This document shows positions 36,023 through 44,601 of a stretch of DNA of 64,000 bases, piece after piece. Within the stretch, counting starts at the first letter, position 1. Every line of letters begins with the position of its first letter. The translations under genes and the position numbers were made by a program. A model generated the notes under the pieces. It made no database searches, had not been told where the DNA came from, and saw only the letters and a program-made list of their open reading frames with translations. This DNA is from Psychrosphaera saromensis (GTDB taxonomy: Bacteria > Pseudomonadota > Gammaproteobacteria > Enterobacterales > Alteromonadaceae): positions 1,837,991 through 1,901,990 of the forward strand of contig NZ_MSCH01000003.1 of NCBI RefSeq assembly GCF_002954545.1, read 5' to 3'.

Positions 36023-36328
36023 GATGGTCGTCTCCGTTGGTTTTATATAAGCATAGCTGATAAGATTATAAAACTTGACTATATTACTCAAGTATTAGTT
36101 TTACTATATCGCTCAGTTTATTTATAGTTACGCCTTAAATGAGGCTGTTAATCTTTCTTTCAAGGCTAAGTCTTGAAATATTTAACTAGAGCGCATATTT
36201 AGACTAAATCTTTTAATGAATTTGAATGCTGCATATTTAAATTCTCTGTATACGCTAGACCAAGAAATGGTATCAAAAATAGTACGTTCTAGGTTAGCTT
36301 AATTCATCGCCATACTACCGAGGTTGAC

Positions 36329-36652
36329 ATGGAAACCATAGACAAAATTAAACAACAAATCGCTGAAAACTCAATTCTTTTATACATGAAAGGCAGCCCT
36401 AAATTACCTTCTTGTGGTTTCTCTTCACAAGCGTCTCAAGCATTAATGCAATGTGGTCAAGAATTCGCTTATGTTGATATTTTACAAAACCCTGATATCC
36501 GTGCTGAATTACCAGCTTACGCTGAATGGCCAACATTCCCACAATTGTGGATTGGCGGTGAGTTAGTTGGTGGTTGTGACATCATAATGGAAATGTTCCA
36601 AAAAGGTGAGTTACAAGCTTTAATTAATGAAGAAGTAGAGAAGTCTGCATAA
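36329..36652 (+). CDS. grxD: Monothiol glutaredoxin GrxD (Grx4)
   Basis: CGFS-type glutaredoxin used in iron-sulfur cluster transfer. The 107-residue protein contains the active site SCGFSSQASQAL in LYMKGSPKLPSCGFSSQ, the glutathione-binding TFPQLWIGGELVGGCDI, and a full-length C-terminal helix. It is divergent from sodB, which is common in gammaproteobacteria. Confidence 0.97.
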   Translation: METIDKIKQQIAENSILLYMKGSPKLPSCGFSSQASQALMQCGQEFAYVDILQNPDIRAELPAYAEWPTFPQLWIGGELVGGCDIIMEMFQKGELQALINEEVEKSA

Positions 36653-36676
36653 TTCAGATTGCTACTTTAATTAAAT

Positions 36677-36702
36677 AAAACCAGCTTTTGCTGGTTTTTT
36701 TA
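36677..36702 (+). terminator. Terminator after grxD
   Basis: AAAACCAGC and GCTGGTTTT form a perfect 9-bp stem with a TTTT loop, then more T. It lies about 25 bases after the stop. Confidence 0.93.
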
Positions 36703-36808
36703 TGACTAATATTTGTCTAATTCTATTTGGATAAGTAAATGGCTTGAACTTTGCATTTAAGCTATGAAAATCCATATTTAATGCACTTTAATTATAAGTA
36801 TTAGGTTT

Positions 36809-38494
36809 ATGTTAAAAGTCTATTTTAAAAATAAATTCATCCAGAAAGGTCACCTAACTGTTTGTATTTGTTTAATTATATCGTTGGCTATGAGCGCTTG
36901 TAGCGACTCATCAAGTGGCTCTGACTCTGCGGCAAACCTTGCCAGTGTTAATGCGGGTGAGGATCAAGTTGTACTAGAAGGCCAGCCAATAACATTAGAT
37001 GCCACCGTTTACCCTGAGGGGGGAACGGTTGTTTGGGTGCAAATACAAGGTACATTCATTGATGGATTTCCTACAGAAGATGAGTTGCTTGTTGAAATTA
37101 CGGCTCCAACTTCTCCAACGTCGGAAGATGTTGATTTGGTATTTAAAGCCGAATATACCTCGTTAGATGGTCAGGTGGTTTATGATGAAATTACAATTCA
37201 AGTAACAAATGTGGATTATAACCCTATTGCGATTGTTCAGTTTGAAGAAGGCTTAACACCAGCATTTGATACTTATGAAATAGTCACGCTTTCTGGCAGT
37301 AACAGTTATGATCAAGATGGCGAAATTCGCCAGTATCAATGGACGCAAATCGACGAGAATGATGAATTAACTTTTATTTCGGATACCGATGAAGTTGAGT
37401 TAAAGCTCAAAGCTCCTTTTGTGACTGAACTAACTAACTTTACTTTACAGCTTACCGTAACAGACAACTCAGGGTTACAAGGTAGTAACACGCTAATTGT
37501 GCCAGTTGCAGCGTCAAGTAGCGTTATTGCCGCTAATGCAGGCTCGGATCAAATAGTGGATGAGTTTACTCTTGTTACCTTAGATGCATCAGATAGTGCA
37601 TCGGCGGTTTCAGATGTAACTTGCAGTTGGCAACAATCCCATGGAATTAGCACGACTATTAGCAATGCTGAAAGTTGTATCGCGACTTTTACTGCGCCAG
37701 ATGTCGATGCAGAAGAAGAACTGATTTTTTCAGTAGAAGTAACAGATTCTCAAGGTGAGCAAGTTTCAAGTGAAGTATTGATAACGGTTAATCCGGTAAA
37801 TTTAGGGTATTTACATGATACTGGTATTACAGGTTGTTTCAGTAATAGTAAAAAAATAGCCTGTAATGACCCAGATTTCCCAGAGCAAGATGCTGACTCA
37901 GGTCGAGATGAAATTAGTACTTTATTAGATAAAATTGGCGATGGACCACGTTCTTTTGATTTTACTAAATTTGATGAAAACGGCGATGAATTATCTAACT
38001 CAGCGGTTGTATTTAGTTGCGTTCGCGATAACTTCACTGGTTTGATTTGGGAAGTTAAAGAGGCTCCTAGCATTCCTGAATTTGAGAATTTAAGGGGGGC
38101 TGAAAATTATTACAGTATGGACTCAAAGCTTGCTGCATCATCGTCATGCCCTTCAACAAGCAACTGTGGTCAAGAAGAGTTTATAACAAATGTTAATGAT
38201 GCATTTTTCTGTGGAGGAGCCAACTGGCGATTACCAACGTATTTAGAGCTATTAAATGTGCTCGATTATAATGACGTGAATAGTGAAGATTTATTAGTTT
38301 CAGAATTTTTCACTAACACTCCAAATAAAACGGTACTAGGCCACAAATTTTACTGGGTATCTAACGCTAGTGCTGAGGGCGAAACCGATGAAGCGTATTT
38401 TGTACTAGATTTAGCAACTGGCGATGATTCGGCACTACATATGTCAAAACCTGCCTATGTTATTTTAGTCAGAAGCGTTGGAGAAGAAGATTAG
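36809..38494 (+). CDS. Lipoprotein with Ig/PKD-like repeats and Lcl (DUF1566) domain
   Basis: 561-residue lipoprotein with lipobox MSAC at about residues 28-31 and an SGSD-rich linker. Two or three tandem beta-sandwich repeats of PKD/Ig type follow (NAGEDQVVLEGQPITLDA, LSGSNSYDQDGEIRQYQWTQ, NAGSDQIVDEFTLVTLDASDS). The C-terminal third is an Lcl/DUF1566-type domain with family marks DNFTGLIWE, NWRLPTYLELLNVLDY and FYWVSNASAE, plus several Cys. Probably a surface or periplasmic binding protein. It is followed two bases later by a second DUF1566 protein. Confidence 0.82.
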   Translation: MLKVYFKNKFIQKGHLTVCICLIISLAMSACSDSSSGSDSAANLASVNAGEDQVVLEGQPITLDATVYPEGGTVVWVQIQGTFIDGFPTEDELLVEITAPTSPTSEDVDLVFKAEYTSLDGQVVYDEITIQVTNVDYNPIAIVQFEEGLTPAFDTYEIVTLSGSNSYDQDGEIRQYQWTQIDENDELTFISDTDEVELKLKAPFVTELTNFTLQLTVTDNSGLQGSNTLIVPVAASSSVIAANAGSDQIVDEFTLVTLDASDSASAVSDVTCSWQQSHGISTTISNAESCIATFTAPDVDAEEELIFSVEVTDSQGEQVSSEVLITVNPVNLGYLHDTGITGCFSNSKKIACNDPDFPEQDADSGRDEISTLLDKIGDGPRSFDFTKFDENGDELSNSAVVFSCVRDNFTGLIWEVKEAPSIPEFENLRGAENYYSMDSKLAASSSCPSTSNCGQEEFITNVNDAFFCGGANWRLPTYLELLNVLDYNDVNSEDLLVSEFFTNTPNKTVLGHKFYWVSNASAEGETDEAYFVLDLATGDDSALHMSKPAYVILVRSVGEED

Positions 38495-38496
38495 AG

Positions 38497-39039
38497 ATGA
38501 TAGTTAAATTAAACAAAAAATTAACAATAATAACTGCCTTTTTAATGATCTTGTCAACACAAGCATTTGCAGTTCAGCAATGTGATGGCAGCTCAGTGAC
38601 CACAGATGATGAAGATTTTGTTATATCGGAAGATGAGCCCAGTATTGTAACCCATTCAACTACAGGGCTATCTTGGTCTAGATGTCTGGTTGGTCAGGTT
38701 TGGAACAACGATGATGAGACATGTGACGGCACAGGAAAACAATTAACCTGGCAAGAGGCTCTTCAGCTATCTACTAGCTATGAATTAGAACAAAAAACTG
38801 GGTGGCGTGTGCCAAATATAAAAGAGCTTGCCTCTATTGTTGAACGTAACTGTGTCTCACCATCAGCTAATTTGACTATTTTTGATAATACACCAGCGCA
38901 AAGTTTTTGGTCTTCATCGCCTAATACAGCCGCTGGGCAAAGTAATGAAGCCTGGGCTGTCACATTTAGTAATGGCCGACTTGATAGTAAATTGAAACAA
39001 CAAGATTTCTACGTACGTATGGTTAAATACGCTGAATAG
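38497..39039 (+). CDS. Secreted Lcl (DUF1566) domain protein
   Basis: 180-residue protein with a signal peptide ending at FAVQQ and a single Lcl/DUF1566 domain: TTGLSWSRCLVG, LTWQEALQLS, GWRVPNIKELASIVE, FWSSSPNTA, AWAVTFSNGRL, FYVRMVK. Cysteines in QQCDGS, SRCLV, ETCDG and NCVSP suggest disulfides. It starts two bases after the preceding lipoprotein and is likely its partner. Confidence 0.85.
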   Translation: MIVKLNKKLTIITAFLMILSTQAFAVQQCDGSSVTTDDEDFVISEDEPSIVTHSTTGLSWSRCLVGQVWNNDDETCDGTGKQLTWQEALQLSTSYELEQKTGWRVPNIKELASIVERNCVSPSANLTIFDNTPAQSFWSSSPNTAAGQSNEAWAVTFSNGRLDSKLKQQDFYVRMVKYAE

Positions 39040-39112
39040 CATTGATCATTAATGGCTTTACCTGCAAAATTAAACGCATTGGAATTCATTCTCTGTAATT
39101 GGAATTGACACT

Positions 39113-39901
39113 TTGCGTTTTCACCTTATTATTCTTGCTTTTTTGGCCTCTATTGGTTCACAACAAGCTAAAGCGGCTGAGTGCCCAATTCAACTGAAAA
39201 TGGGCTTGCTCATATCTCCTGATCATATCCGCGTGTTAAAAAAAGGTCGTACCCAATTTCAAATAAATAACAATGAACAGTTATTTATTCGTGGTGACGA
39301 AATAGAGTTAACACCTGAACAAACCGCTTTAGTCAAAGAGTTCAGTTTGGGACTACGAAAAGAGCTGCCTGAGATTGTCGATATTGCGATGGACAGTATG
39401 GAACTTGGCTTTGGTGCATTAAATAAGGTAATAAAAGGCATTGCTGGTACGGACGCGGCGCAGGGAATTGAAGAGCACTTTGCGGTCTTACAACGAAGTT
39501 TAATGGGCCGCTTTGCTCGTAGCGGTGATAACTTTTATTTAGCTCCTCAAGGCCTAAATGAACTTAATGATTTCTTTGAAGGTGAACTTTCAAATCAAGT
39601 GAAAAGTATTGTTACCAACTCCTTAAGTATTATGTTGGATGCCATGGATGAAGCGTTTAAAAAAAGTGACACTGAAATTGAAGGGAAAACGGTGGGTTTG
39701 GGAATTCGAGTTGATTTAATCAGCGCCGAAGTTGAACGCTCGTTAAAATATAATGCAGATAGGTTAGAACAAAAAGCGGATGCCTTTTGTCAGCGCTTTG
39801 AAACGTTAGACGCTATTGAAGCTAGATTACAAACGCAATTACCTCGTCTTAGAAATTATGACATTTTAAGTAATGAAACCAATATAAATGAGTCGCATTA
39901 G
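39113..39901 (+). CDS. YggN-family (DUF2884) periplasmic protein
   Basis: 262-residue protein; TTG start is favoured because it gives a full signal peptide (cleaved near AKA-A). Resembles the YggN/DUF2884 family: GLLISPDHIRVL, QLFIRGDEIELTPEQTALVKEFSLGLRKELPEIVDIAMDSMELGFGALNKV (read in parts). Function of the family is unknown. It sits between the DUF1566 pair and the PAP2 gene on the same strand, separated by 73 and 135 bases, and an operon is not shown. Confidence 0.78.
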   Translation: MRFHLIILAFLASIGSQQAKAAECPIQLKMGLLISPDHIRVLKKGRTQFQINNNEQLFIRGDEIELTPEQTALVKEFSLGLRKELPEIVDIAMDSMELGFGALNKVIKGIAGTDAAQGIEEHFAVLQRSLMGRFARSGDNFYLAPQGLNELNDFFEGELSNQVKSIVTNSLSIMLDAMDEAFKKSDTEIEGKTVGLGIRVDLISAEVERSLKYNADRLEQKADAFCQRFETLDAIEARLQTQLPRLRNYDILSNETNINESH

Positions 39902-39914
39902 TCCAGAACAAGCA

Positions 39915-39924
39915 GGGGGGGGGG
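39915..39924. repeat. Poly-G tract of 10
   Basis: A run of ten G in an otherwise AT-rich spacer between the YggN-family and PAP2 genes. Such tracts can slip in replication, so they are candidates for length variation; no reading frame depends on it here. Confidence 0.9.
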
Positions 39925-40036
39925 TCATCCGTTTACCAAGTAATAAAATTATTTGTTAAAAACAGACCATGTCTTGTGTTAATCTCCAAAATATTCCGCT
40001 TAGCGTAAATTACCATGAGTTAAATGATAGGAAGTC

Positions 40037-40822
40037 ATGCGAAATCCATATATATATTTTATAACTGCCGTTACTTTGCAGTTCACCAGCTTTGCTATAT
40101 CAGCCCAAGAACGTTTTGAATTACAAACAAAGACTATTTTTTCAGAGATAGTTAACGACTATAAAACCTTCTACCAAACCGACCGTATGTTAAGAGCTGC
40201 AACCGTATTTTCATTAGGTGGTATTATTGCCAATACAAGCTTAGATCCTGAAATTCAAGAATGGCATCAATCTAAAATAAAATCTGACTTTTCCGATGAT
40301 GTTTCTGGTGTGGCAAAACTGTTTGGCGAAAAAACCATAATGTTACCAGTCACATTAGCTGCAACTGCAATGCAAATGTCATCAACCCACAATGTATTTG
40401 GCGAGTGGGGGCAACTTACATTACGTTCTTATATTGTAGGCTCTCCAGCAGTTGGTGTGATGCAGTATGTAACTGGTGGCTCTAGACCTAGAGATGGACG
40501 TGAAGCTGATTGGCGACCATTTAATGATGATAACGGGGTTAGCGGACACTCTTATGTAGGAGCGGTGCCTTTTTTAGTTCTAGCTAAAATGAAACAATTA
40601 AGCCCAATGCAAAAAAACATGGCCTTATTTGCTTCTGGTTTGTCTGCCTGGTCACGAGTAAATGATGATGCACATTATTTTTCACAAGCATTACTCGGTT
40701 GGTACATGGCCTGGGAAGCCGTGGATGCGGTATCGTCTAATGGTGTTAAAGAAAACTGGCTACAAGTAAGCCCGTATACATTTGGTGATGGTGTTGGTGT
40801 ATCTGTATCAATGTCTTGGTAA
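40037..40822 (+). CDS. PAP2-family phosphatase
   Basis: Probable membrane-linked lipid phosphatase of 261 residues with an N-terminal signal/anchor (cleavage near SAQE). The three PAP2 motifs are visible: GGSRPRDG, GVSGHSYVGA and SRVNDDAHYFSQALLGW. The last Asp of the third motif is replaced by Gln, as in many bacterial members. Possible substrates are undecaprenyl pyrophosphate or phosphatidic acid. It lies upstream of a YejM/PbgA-like gene, so both may act on envelope lipids (inference). Confidence 0.85.
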   Translation: MRNPYIYFITAVTLQFTSFAISAQERFELQTKTIFSEIVNDYKTFYQTDRMLRAATVFSLGGIIANTSLDPEIQEWHQSKIKSDFSDDVSGVAKLFGEKTIMLPVTLAATAMQMSSTHNVFGEWGQLTLRSYIVGSPAVGVMQYVTGGSRPRDGREADWRPFNDDNGVSGHSYVGAVPFLVLAKMKQLSPMQKNMALFASGLSAWSRVNDDAHYFSQALLGWYMAWEAVDAVSSNGVKENWLQVSPYTFGDGVGVSVSMSW

Positions 40823-40907
40823 AAAATGCACCTGTACACCCGATATGTACAAGTCATAGCTCTCTTTGTGCTACGAGTAAAATAAGTTTAATAGTTGGAT
40901 TTAGTCG

Positions 40908-42845
40908 ATGTTGGAAGTAAAAAAAATTTGGTTGTATATACAAAAAAACACTCTGCTTAGTCTGAAGCAAAGTACATCCACGTTATTTCATTTTGTATTT
41001 TATAGCTTTGCTTTTACTTATTTATTGATAAGTGCCTTCGTATTAAGCTCAGATGCACCGTTAACTTTTAGCGGTATAATTTACGCGTTAACAATCCCCG
41101 TCTATTACTATTTGATTTTTGTCGTTTTAACTGTCGTTTTGATACCTATCTTATGGAGTAAAAAGCTAGTTGCTTTGATTTTGCTGCCTAAGTTCTTAAT
41201 GGATATGATGCTAATTGCTGATTATTTTATTTTTGATATTTACCGTTTTCATATCGATATGTTGTTTATCAATATGTTGCTGCATGACTTTAAAGGTATC
41301 GGTATATCTATCTGGCTAGTTTTACTGTCTCTAGTGGTATATTCAATAATCTTTTTAATTAACTTTGTTATTTATAAGAACATTAAACGCTTACCTAAAT
41401 TACGACTTAAGTGGGTTAATTTAGCCGTGTTTTTGGTTTTTATCATTGGGCAGGGAATTCATATAGTCGGTTATGAATATAAAACGCCTAGCGTAATTCG
41501 TTATACGCCATACTTACCTTATTATGCACCATTAACCTCTAGCTCTTTGATGGATAAATTAAAAGCAAAATATCCGAGTGTTTTTCCACAGCAAGATAAC
41601 AGTGTCAGTGATGGAATTAATTCTATTCTGTCGTCAAGTTCAACCGGTGGTTTATTAAACTACCCAATTAATCCACTGACATGCCCTACACCAGAATTAG
41701 ACGCCGCATCGCAAGTTAAAAACCTGAAACAAAAGCAAAGCCAACCGAACAAACCAAATGTTTTAATATTTGTAATGGAGAGCTGGCGACAAGATGTTAT
41801 GGATAAAGATGTAAGTCCTCACATCTTTAACTTAGCTCAGCAGGCAAGCCAATTTAATAATCATTACAGTGGTGGTAGCGTAACGGTAAATGGCTTATTT
41901 AGCTTACTGTATGGCCTACATCCAACTTACCGTGATTACATGACGTCGACACCTTATCAAAATCAAAGTTTATTGACTAAAACCCTTGCTCAGCAAGGTT
42001 ATGATATTGACGTATATACCTCTTCCAACTTAGACCGATTTGCTTTGAAGGCAATGTTCTTCGGTAAAATAAACGATGAGCATTATGTGAACCCATTGAA
42101 TGAGCAAGTGTATATCAATGATAAGGTTGCCGTTGATGCCTTAATTAAAGACTTAAAAACACCAACCACTAAACCTTGGTTTAAGTTTGTCTTTTTAAGT
42201 GCCACTCATCATAACTACCAATATCCAAAGAAACATAAGATATTCACACCTGTTGAGTCTAATCCAGAGGCATTTTTGTTTGATAAACACATGGATGGCA
42301 AACCATTATTTAACGACTATAAAAATTCAGTTCATTATTTAGATAGCCTATTTGGTGACGTTTGGTCTGTCATGAAGCAAACCAATATGGTTCAAGATAC
42401 TTTGACCATAGTGACATCAGATCATGGTGAAGAATTTAACGATGACAATAAAGGTTACTGGGGTCATGGTAGCAATTTCACCAAATACCAAACCGCGGTA
42501 CCATTAATTGTGAAGAAACCACAGCAGAGTGAACCTGAAAGGGTGACTGAATTAACTGGGCATATTGATATAGTTCCAACTATTTTACAAACCACCATTA
42601 ACTGTCAAAACCCAACGACTGACTACAGCTCAGGTTTTAACTTATTTGATTTGCCAGAGCAGCGTGAAGGTTTGATTATTAGTAGTTATAAAGATAAAGC
42701 TTATTTAATTGATGAACAGATTTATGCCACTGGATTGAATATTCAAAGTTACTCAGTTGAAGATATAAATAAAGAAAATGAGCATTTTAATTATAAAAAG
42801 TTAAGCCAGTTAAAAGAGCAAGAATCGAGTTTATTAAATCATTAA
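40908..42845 (+). CDS. YejM/PbgA-like inner membrane sulfatase-fold protein
   Basis: 645-residue protein with five or six N-terminal membrane helices (about residues 20-205) and a periplasmic alkaline-phosphatase/sulfatase-type domain (about 280-620). Domain marks: IFVMESWRQDVM, the nucleophile-region SGGSVTVNGLFSLLYGL, FLSATHHNY, TSDHGEEF and GHGSNFTKYQTAVPLIV. This is the layout of YejM/PbgA, which regulates LPS synthesis in enterobacteria, but phosphoethanolamine-transferase or lipoteichoic-acid-type enzymes are alternatives. Residues look catalytically complete, unlike YejM, so it could be an active enzyme. Confidence 0.83.
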   Translation: MLEVKKIWLYIQKNTLLSLKQSTSTLFHFVFYSFAFTYLLISAFVLSSDAPLTFSGIIYALTIPVYYYLIFVVLTVVLIPILWSKKLVALILLPKFLMDMMLIADYFIFDIYRFHIDMLFINMLLHDFKGIGISIWLVLLSLVVYSIIFLINFVIYKNIKRLPKLRLKWVNLAVFLVFIIGQGIHIVGYEYKTPSVIRYTPYLPYYAPLTSSSLMDKLKAKYPSVFPQQDNSVSDGINSILSSSSTGGLLNYPINPLTCPTPELDAASQVKNLKQKQSQPNKPNVLIFVMESWRQDVMDKDVSPHIFNLAQQASQFNNHYSGGSVTVNGLFSLLYGLHPTYRDYMTSTPYQNQSLLTKTLAQQGYDIDVYTSSNLDRFALKAMFFGKINDEHYVNPLNEQVYINDKVAVDALIKDLKTPTTKPWFKFVFLSATHHNYQYPKKHKIFTPVESNPEAFLFDKHMDGKPLFNDYKNSVHYLDSLFGDVWSVMKQTNMVQDTLTIVTSDHGEEFNDDNKGYWGHGSNFTKYQTAVPLIVKKPQQSEPERVTELTGHIDIVPTILQTTINCQNPTTDYSSGFNLFDLPEQREGLIISSYKDKAYLIDEQIYATGLNIQSYSVEDINKENEHFNYKKLSQLKEQESSLLNH

Positions 42846-42959
42846 TAAAGCACGGTTATCGTATTAGTGCTTAAAACCTTACAAATTCTAACCAGTTGAA
42901 CCGACTATTAACCTATGGGGTCTTGCATCATAGGGCTGATGACGGTATAAACACTGGGT

Positions 42960-42973
42960 TTGATATAAATCAA
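42960..42973 (+). promoter_or_regulatory. FNR/EtrA-type binding site
   Basis: TTGATATAAATCAA is a perfect FNR-family palindrome (TTGAT-N4-ATCAA), centred about 63 bases ahead of the POT transporter start. The position is compatible with activation in low oxygen. The CRP-family member involved cannot be fixed from sequence. Confidence 0.7.
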
Positions 42974-43029
42974 AAACGGCCCAGAGAGGCTGTTTAAAAA
43001 AATAATAACTATAATCGTTAGGAACATTT

Positions 43030-44523
43030 ATGAATAAACCAGAATATACTGGAACGTGGTTTGGGCAGCCAGGCGGATTGCTTACTTTATTTGCAACCGA
43101 AATGTGGGAGCGAATGAGCTACTACGGCATGAGAATGATGTTGGTTCTTTTCATGACTGCATCCCTACAAGACGGTGGTTTAGCCATCACAGTTGCATCT
43201 GCTGCTGCTATCTATGGGCTTTACACTGGTGCTGTATATTTTATGGGCTTACCAGGCGGTTGGATTGCTGACCGTTTAATTGGTGGTCAAAAATCAATAT
43301 GGTACGGCGGCATTATCATTATGTGTGGTCATATCATCTTGGCAATACCAAGTGATACCACGTTTTTCATTGGTCTTATTTTTGTTGTGCTAGGGACTGG
43401 TTTATTAAAACCGAATATGAGTTCATTAGTTGGTCAGCTTTATGCTGATAATGACGACCGTCGTGATGCTGGTTTTGCTATCTATTACATGGGTATCAAT
43501 CTTGGTTCTCTAATTGGTTACGGTATTTGTGGCTCCTTAATGGAAAGTGAGAGTTTTGGTTGGCATTGGGCATTTGGTGCAGCTGCTGTTGGTATGGCAC
43601 TAGGTTTATTTATTTATAAAAAGACAACACCTCGCTTAAATGGTGTAGGTGCAGAGCCTTCACATCCTATGTCTGATAAAGGCAAAAAAATTAGCTGGAT
43701 GGTTATTGTTGCTGCTTTAGTCGCATTAGCTGGTGTGACTGCGATGACTTTTGCAGGTTCAATCGTGATTAACCCAGTATCACTTGCTGAATATACAGCC
43801 ATTGTTTTTACTCTTGTTTTTGTTGTGTATTTTGGCGGCATTTTCTTTTTTGGCAACTTAAATGAAAATGAGAAAAAAGGCATGGGGGCTTTACTGTTAG
43901 TTTGTGTAGCTTCAGCTTGTTTCTGGTCTGGTTTTGAGCAGGCTGGTTCTTCGATGAATTTATTTGCGCGTGATTATACTGACCGTATTGTGGGTTCGTT
44001 TGAAATTCCAACCGGTTGGTTCCAGTCGTTGAATTCATTTTTCATCATTGCATTATCACCATTTTTTGCCGCATTATGGATTAACTTATCTAAGAAAATG
44101 ATCAGTCCTTCTTACGGTATAAAAACTGCCGTTGGTTTGATTATTATGGCAACAGGCTTTTTAGTTATGTTTGCGGCATCACAATACGCGGTAGCTGGAT
44201 TAAAAGTTGCGCCTTATTGGTTAGTTGCTACTTACTTTCTACATACTGTTGGTGAGTTATGTTTAAGCCCAGTCGCGTTAAGTGCAGTAAGTAAATTATC
44301 GCCTAAACGTTTCTCAGGTCAGCTAATGGGTGTGTTTGTATTAACGTACTCAATTGGTAACATAATATCTGGTTTATTAGCTGGTAACTATGATCCTAAT
44401 AACGTAGAACAAATTCCGTCATTGTATTTACAGATAAGCTTATTTAGTATTGGCATCGGTATTGTGATTGTTTTACTTAGCTTTAAAACTAAAGCGTGGG
44501 AAAAAGCAGCGGAAGCTAAATAG
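43030..44523 (+). CDS. POT-family peptide transporter 1
   Basis: Proton-coupled oligopeptide symporter of 497 residues, about 14 membrane helices. Signature motifs: the N-terminal EMWERMSYYGMR (ExxER), a FYxxINxGS-type AIYYMGINLGSLIGYG, and the later GELCLSPVALSAVSKL. A ribosome site AGGA is 7 bases upstream. It may be regulated by the FNR-type site. Ended by a terminator before a second POT gene. Confidence 0.95.
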   Translation: MNKPEYTGTWFGQPGGLLTLFATEMWERMSYYGMRMMLVLFMTASLQDGGLAITVASAAAIYGLYTGAVYFMGLPGGWIADRLIGGQKSIWYGGIIIMCGHIILAIPSDTTFFIGLIFVVLGTGLLKPNMSSLVGQLYADNDDRRDAGFAIYYMGINLGSLIGYGICGSLMESESFGWHWAFGAAAVGMALGLFIYKKTTPRLNGVGAEPSHPMSDKGKKISWMVIVAALVALAGVTAMTFAGSIVINPVSLAEYTAIVFTLVFVVYFGGIFFFGNLNENEKKGMGALLLVCVASACFWSGFEQAGSSMNLFARDYTDRIVGSFEIPTGWFQSLNSFFIIALSPFFAALWINLSKKMISPSYGIKTAVGLIIMATGFLVMFAASQYAVAGLKVAPYWLVATYFLHTVGELCLSPVALSAVSKLSPKRFSGQLMGVFVLTYSIGNIISGLLAGNYDPNNVEQIPSLYLQISLFSIGIGIVIVLLSFKTKAWEKAAEAK

Positions 44524-44540
44524 CTTCTACCTGATCATTA

Positions 44541-44565
44541 AAGCCCTTTTATTAGGGCTTTTTTG
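44541..44565 (+). terminator. Terminator between POT genes
   Basis: AAGCCCT and AGGGCTT form a 7-bp stem with a short AT loop, followed by TTTTG. It separates the two peptide transporter genes, so the second may rely on read-through or its own promoter. Confidence 0.8.
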
Positions 44566-44601
44566 TATATGTGTGAATTCAAATTTAAATATGGTTAATT
44601 A

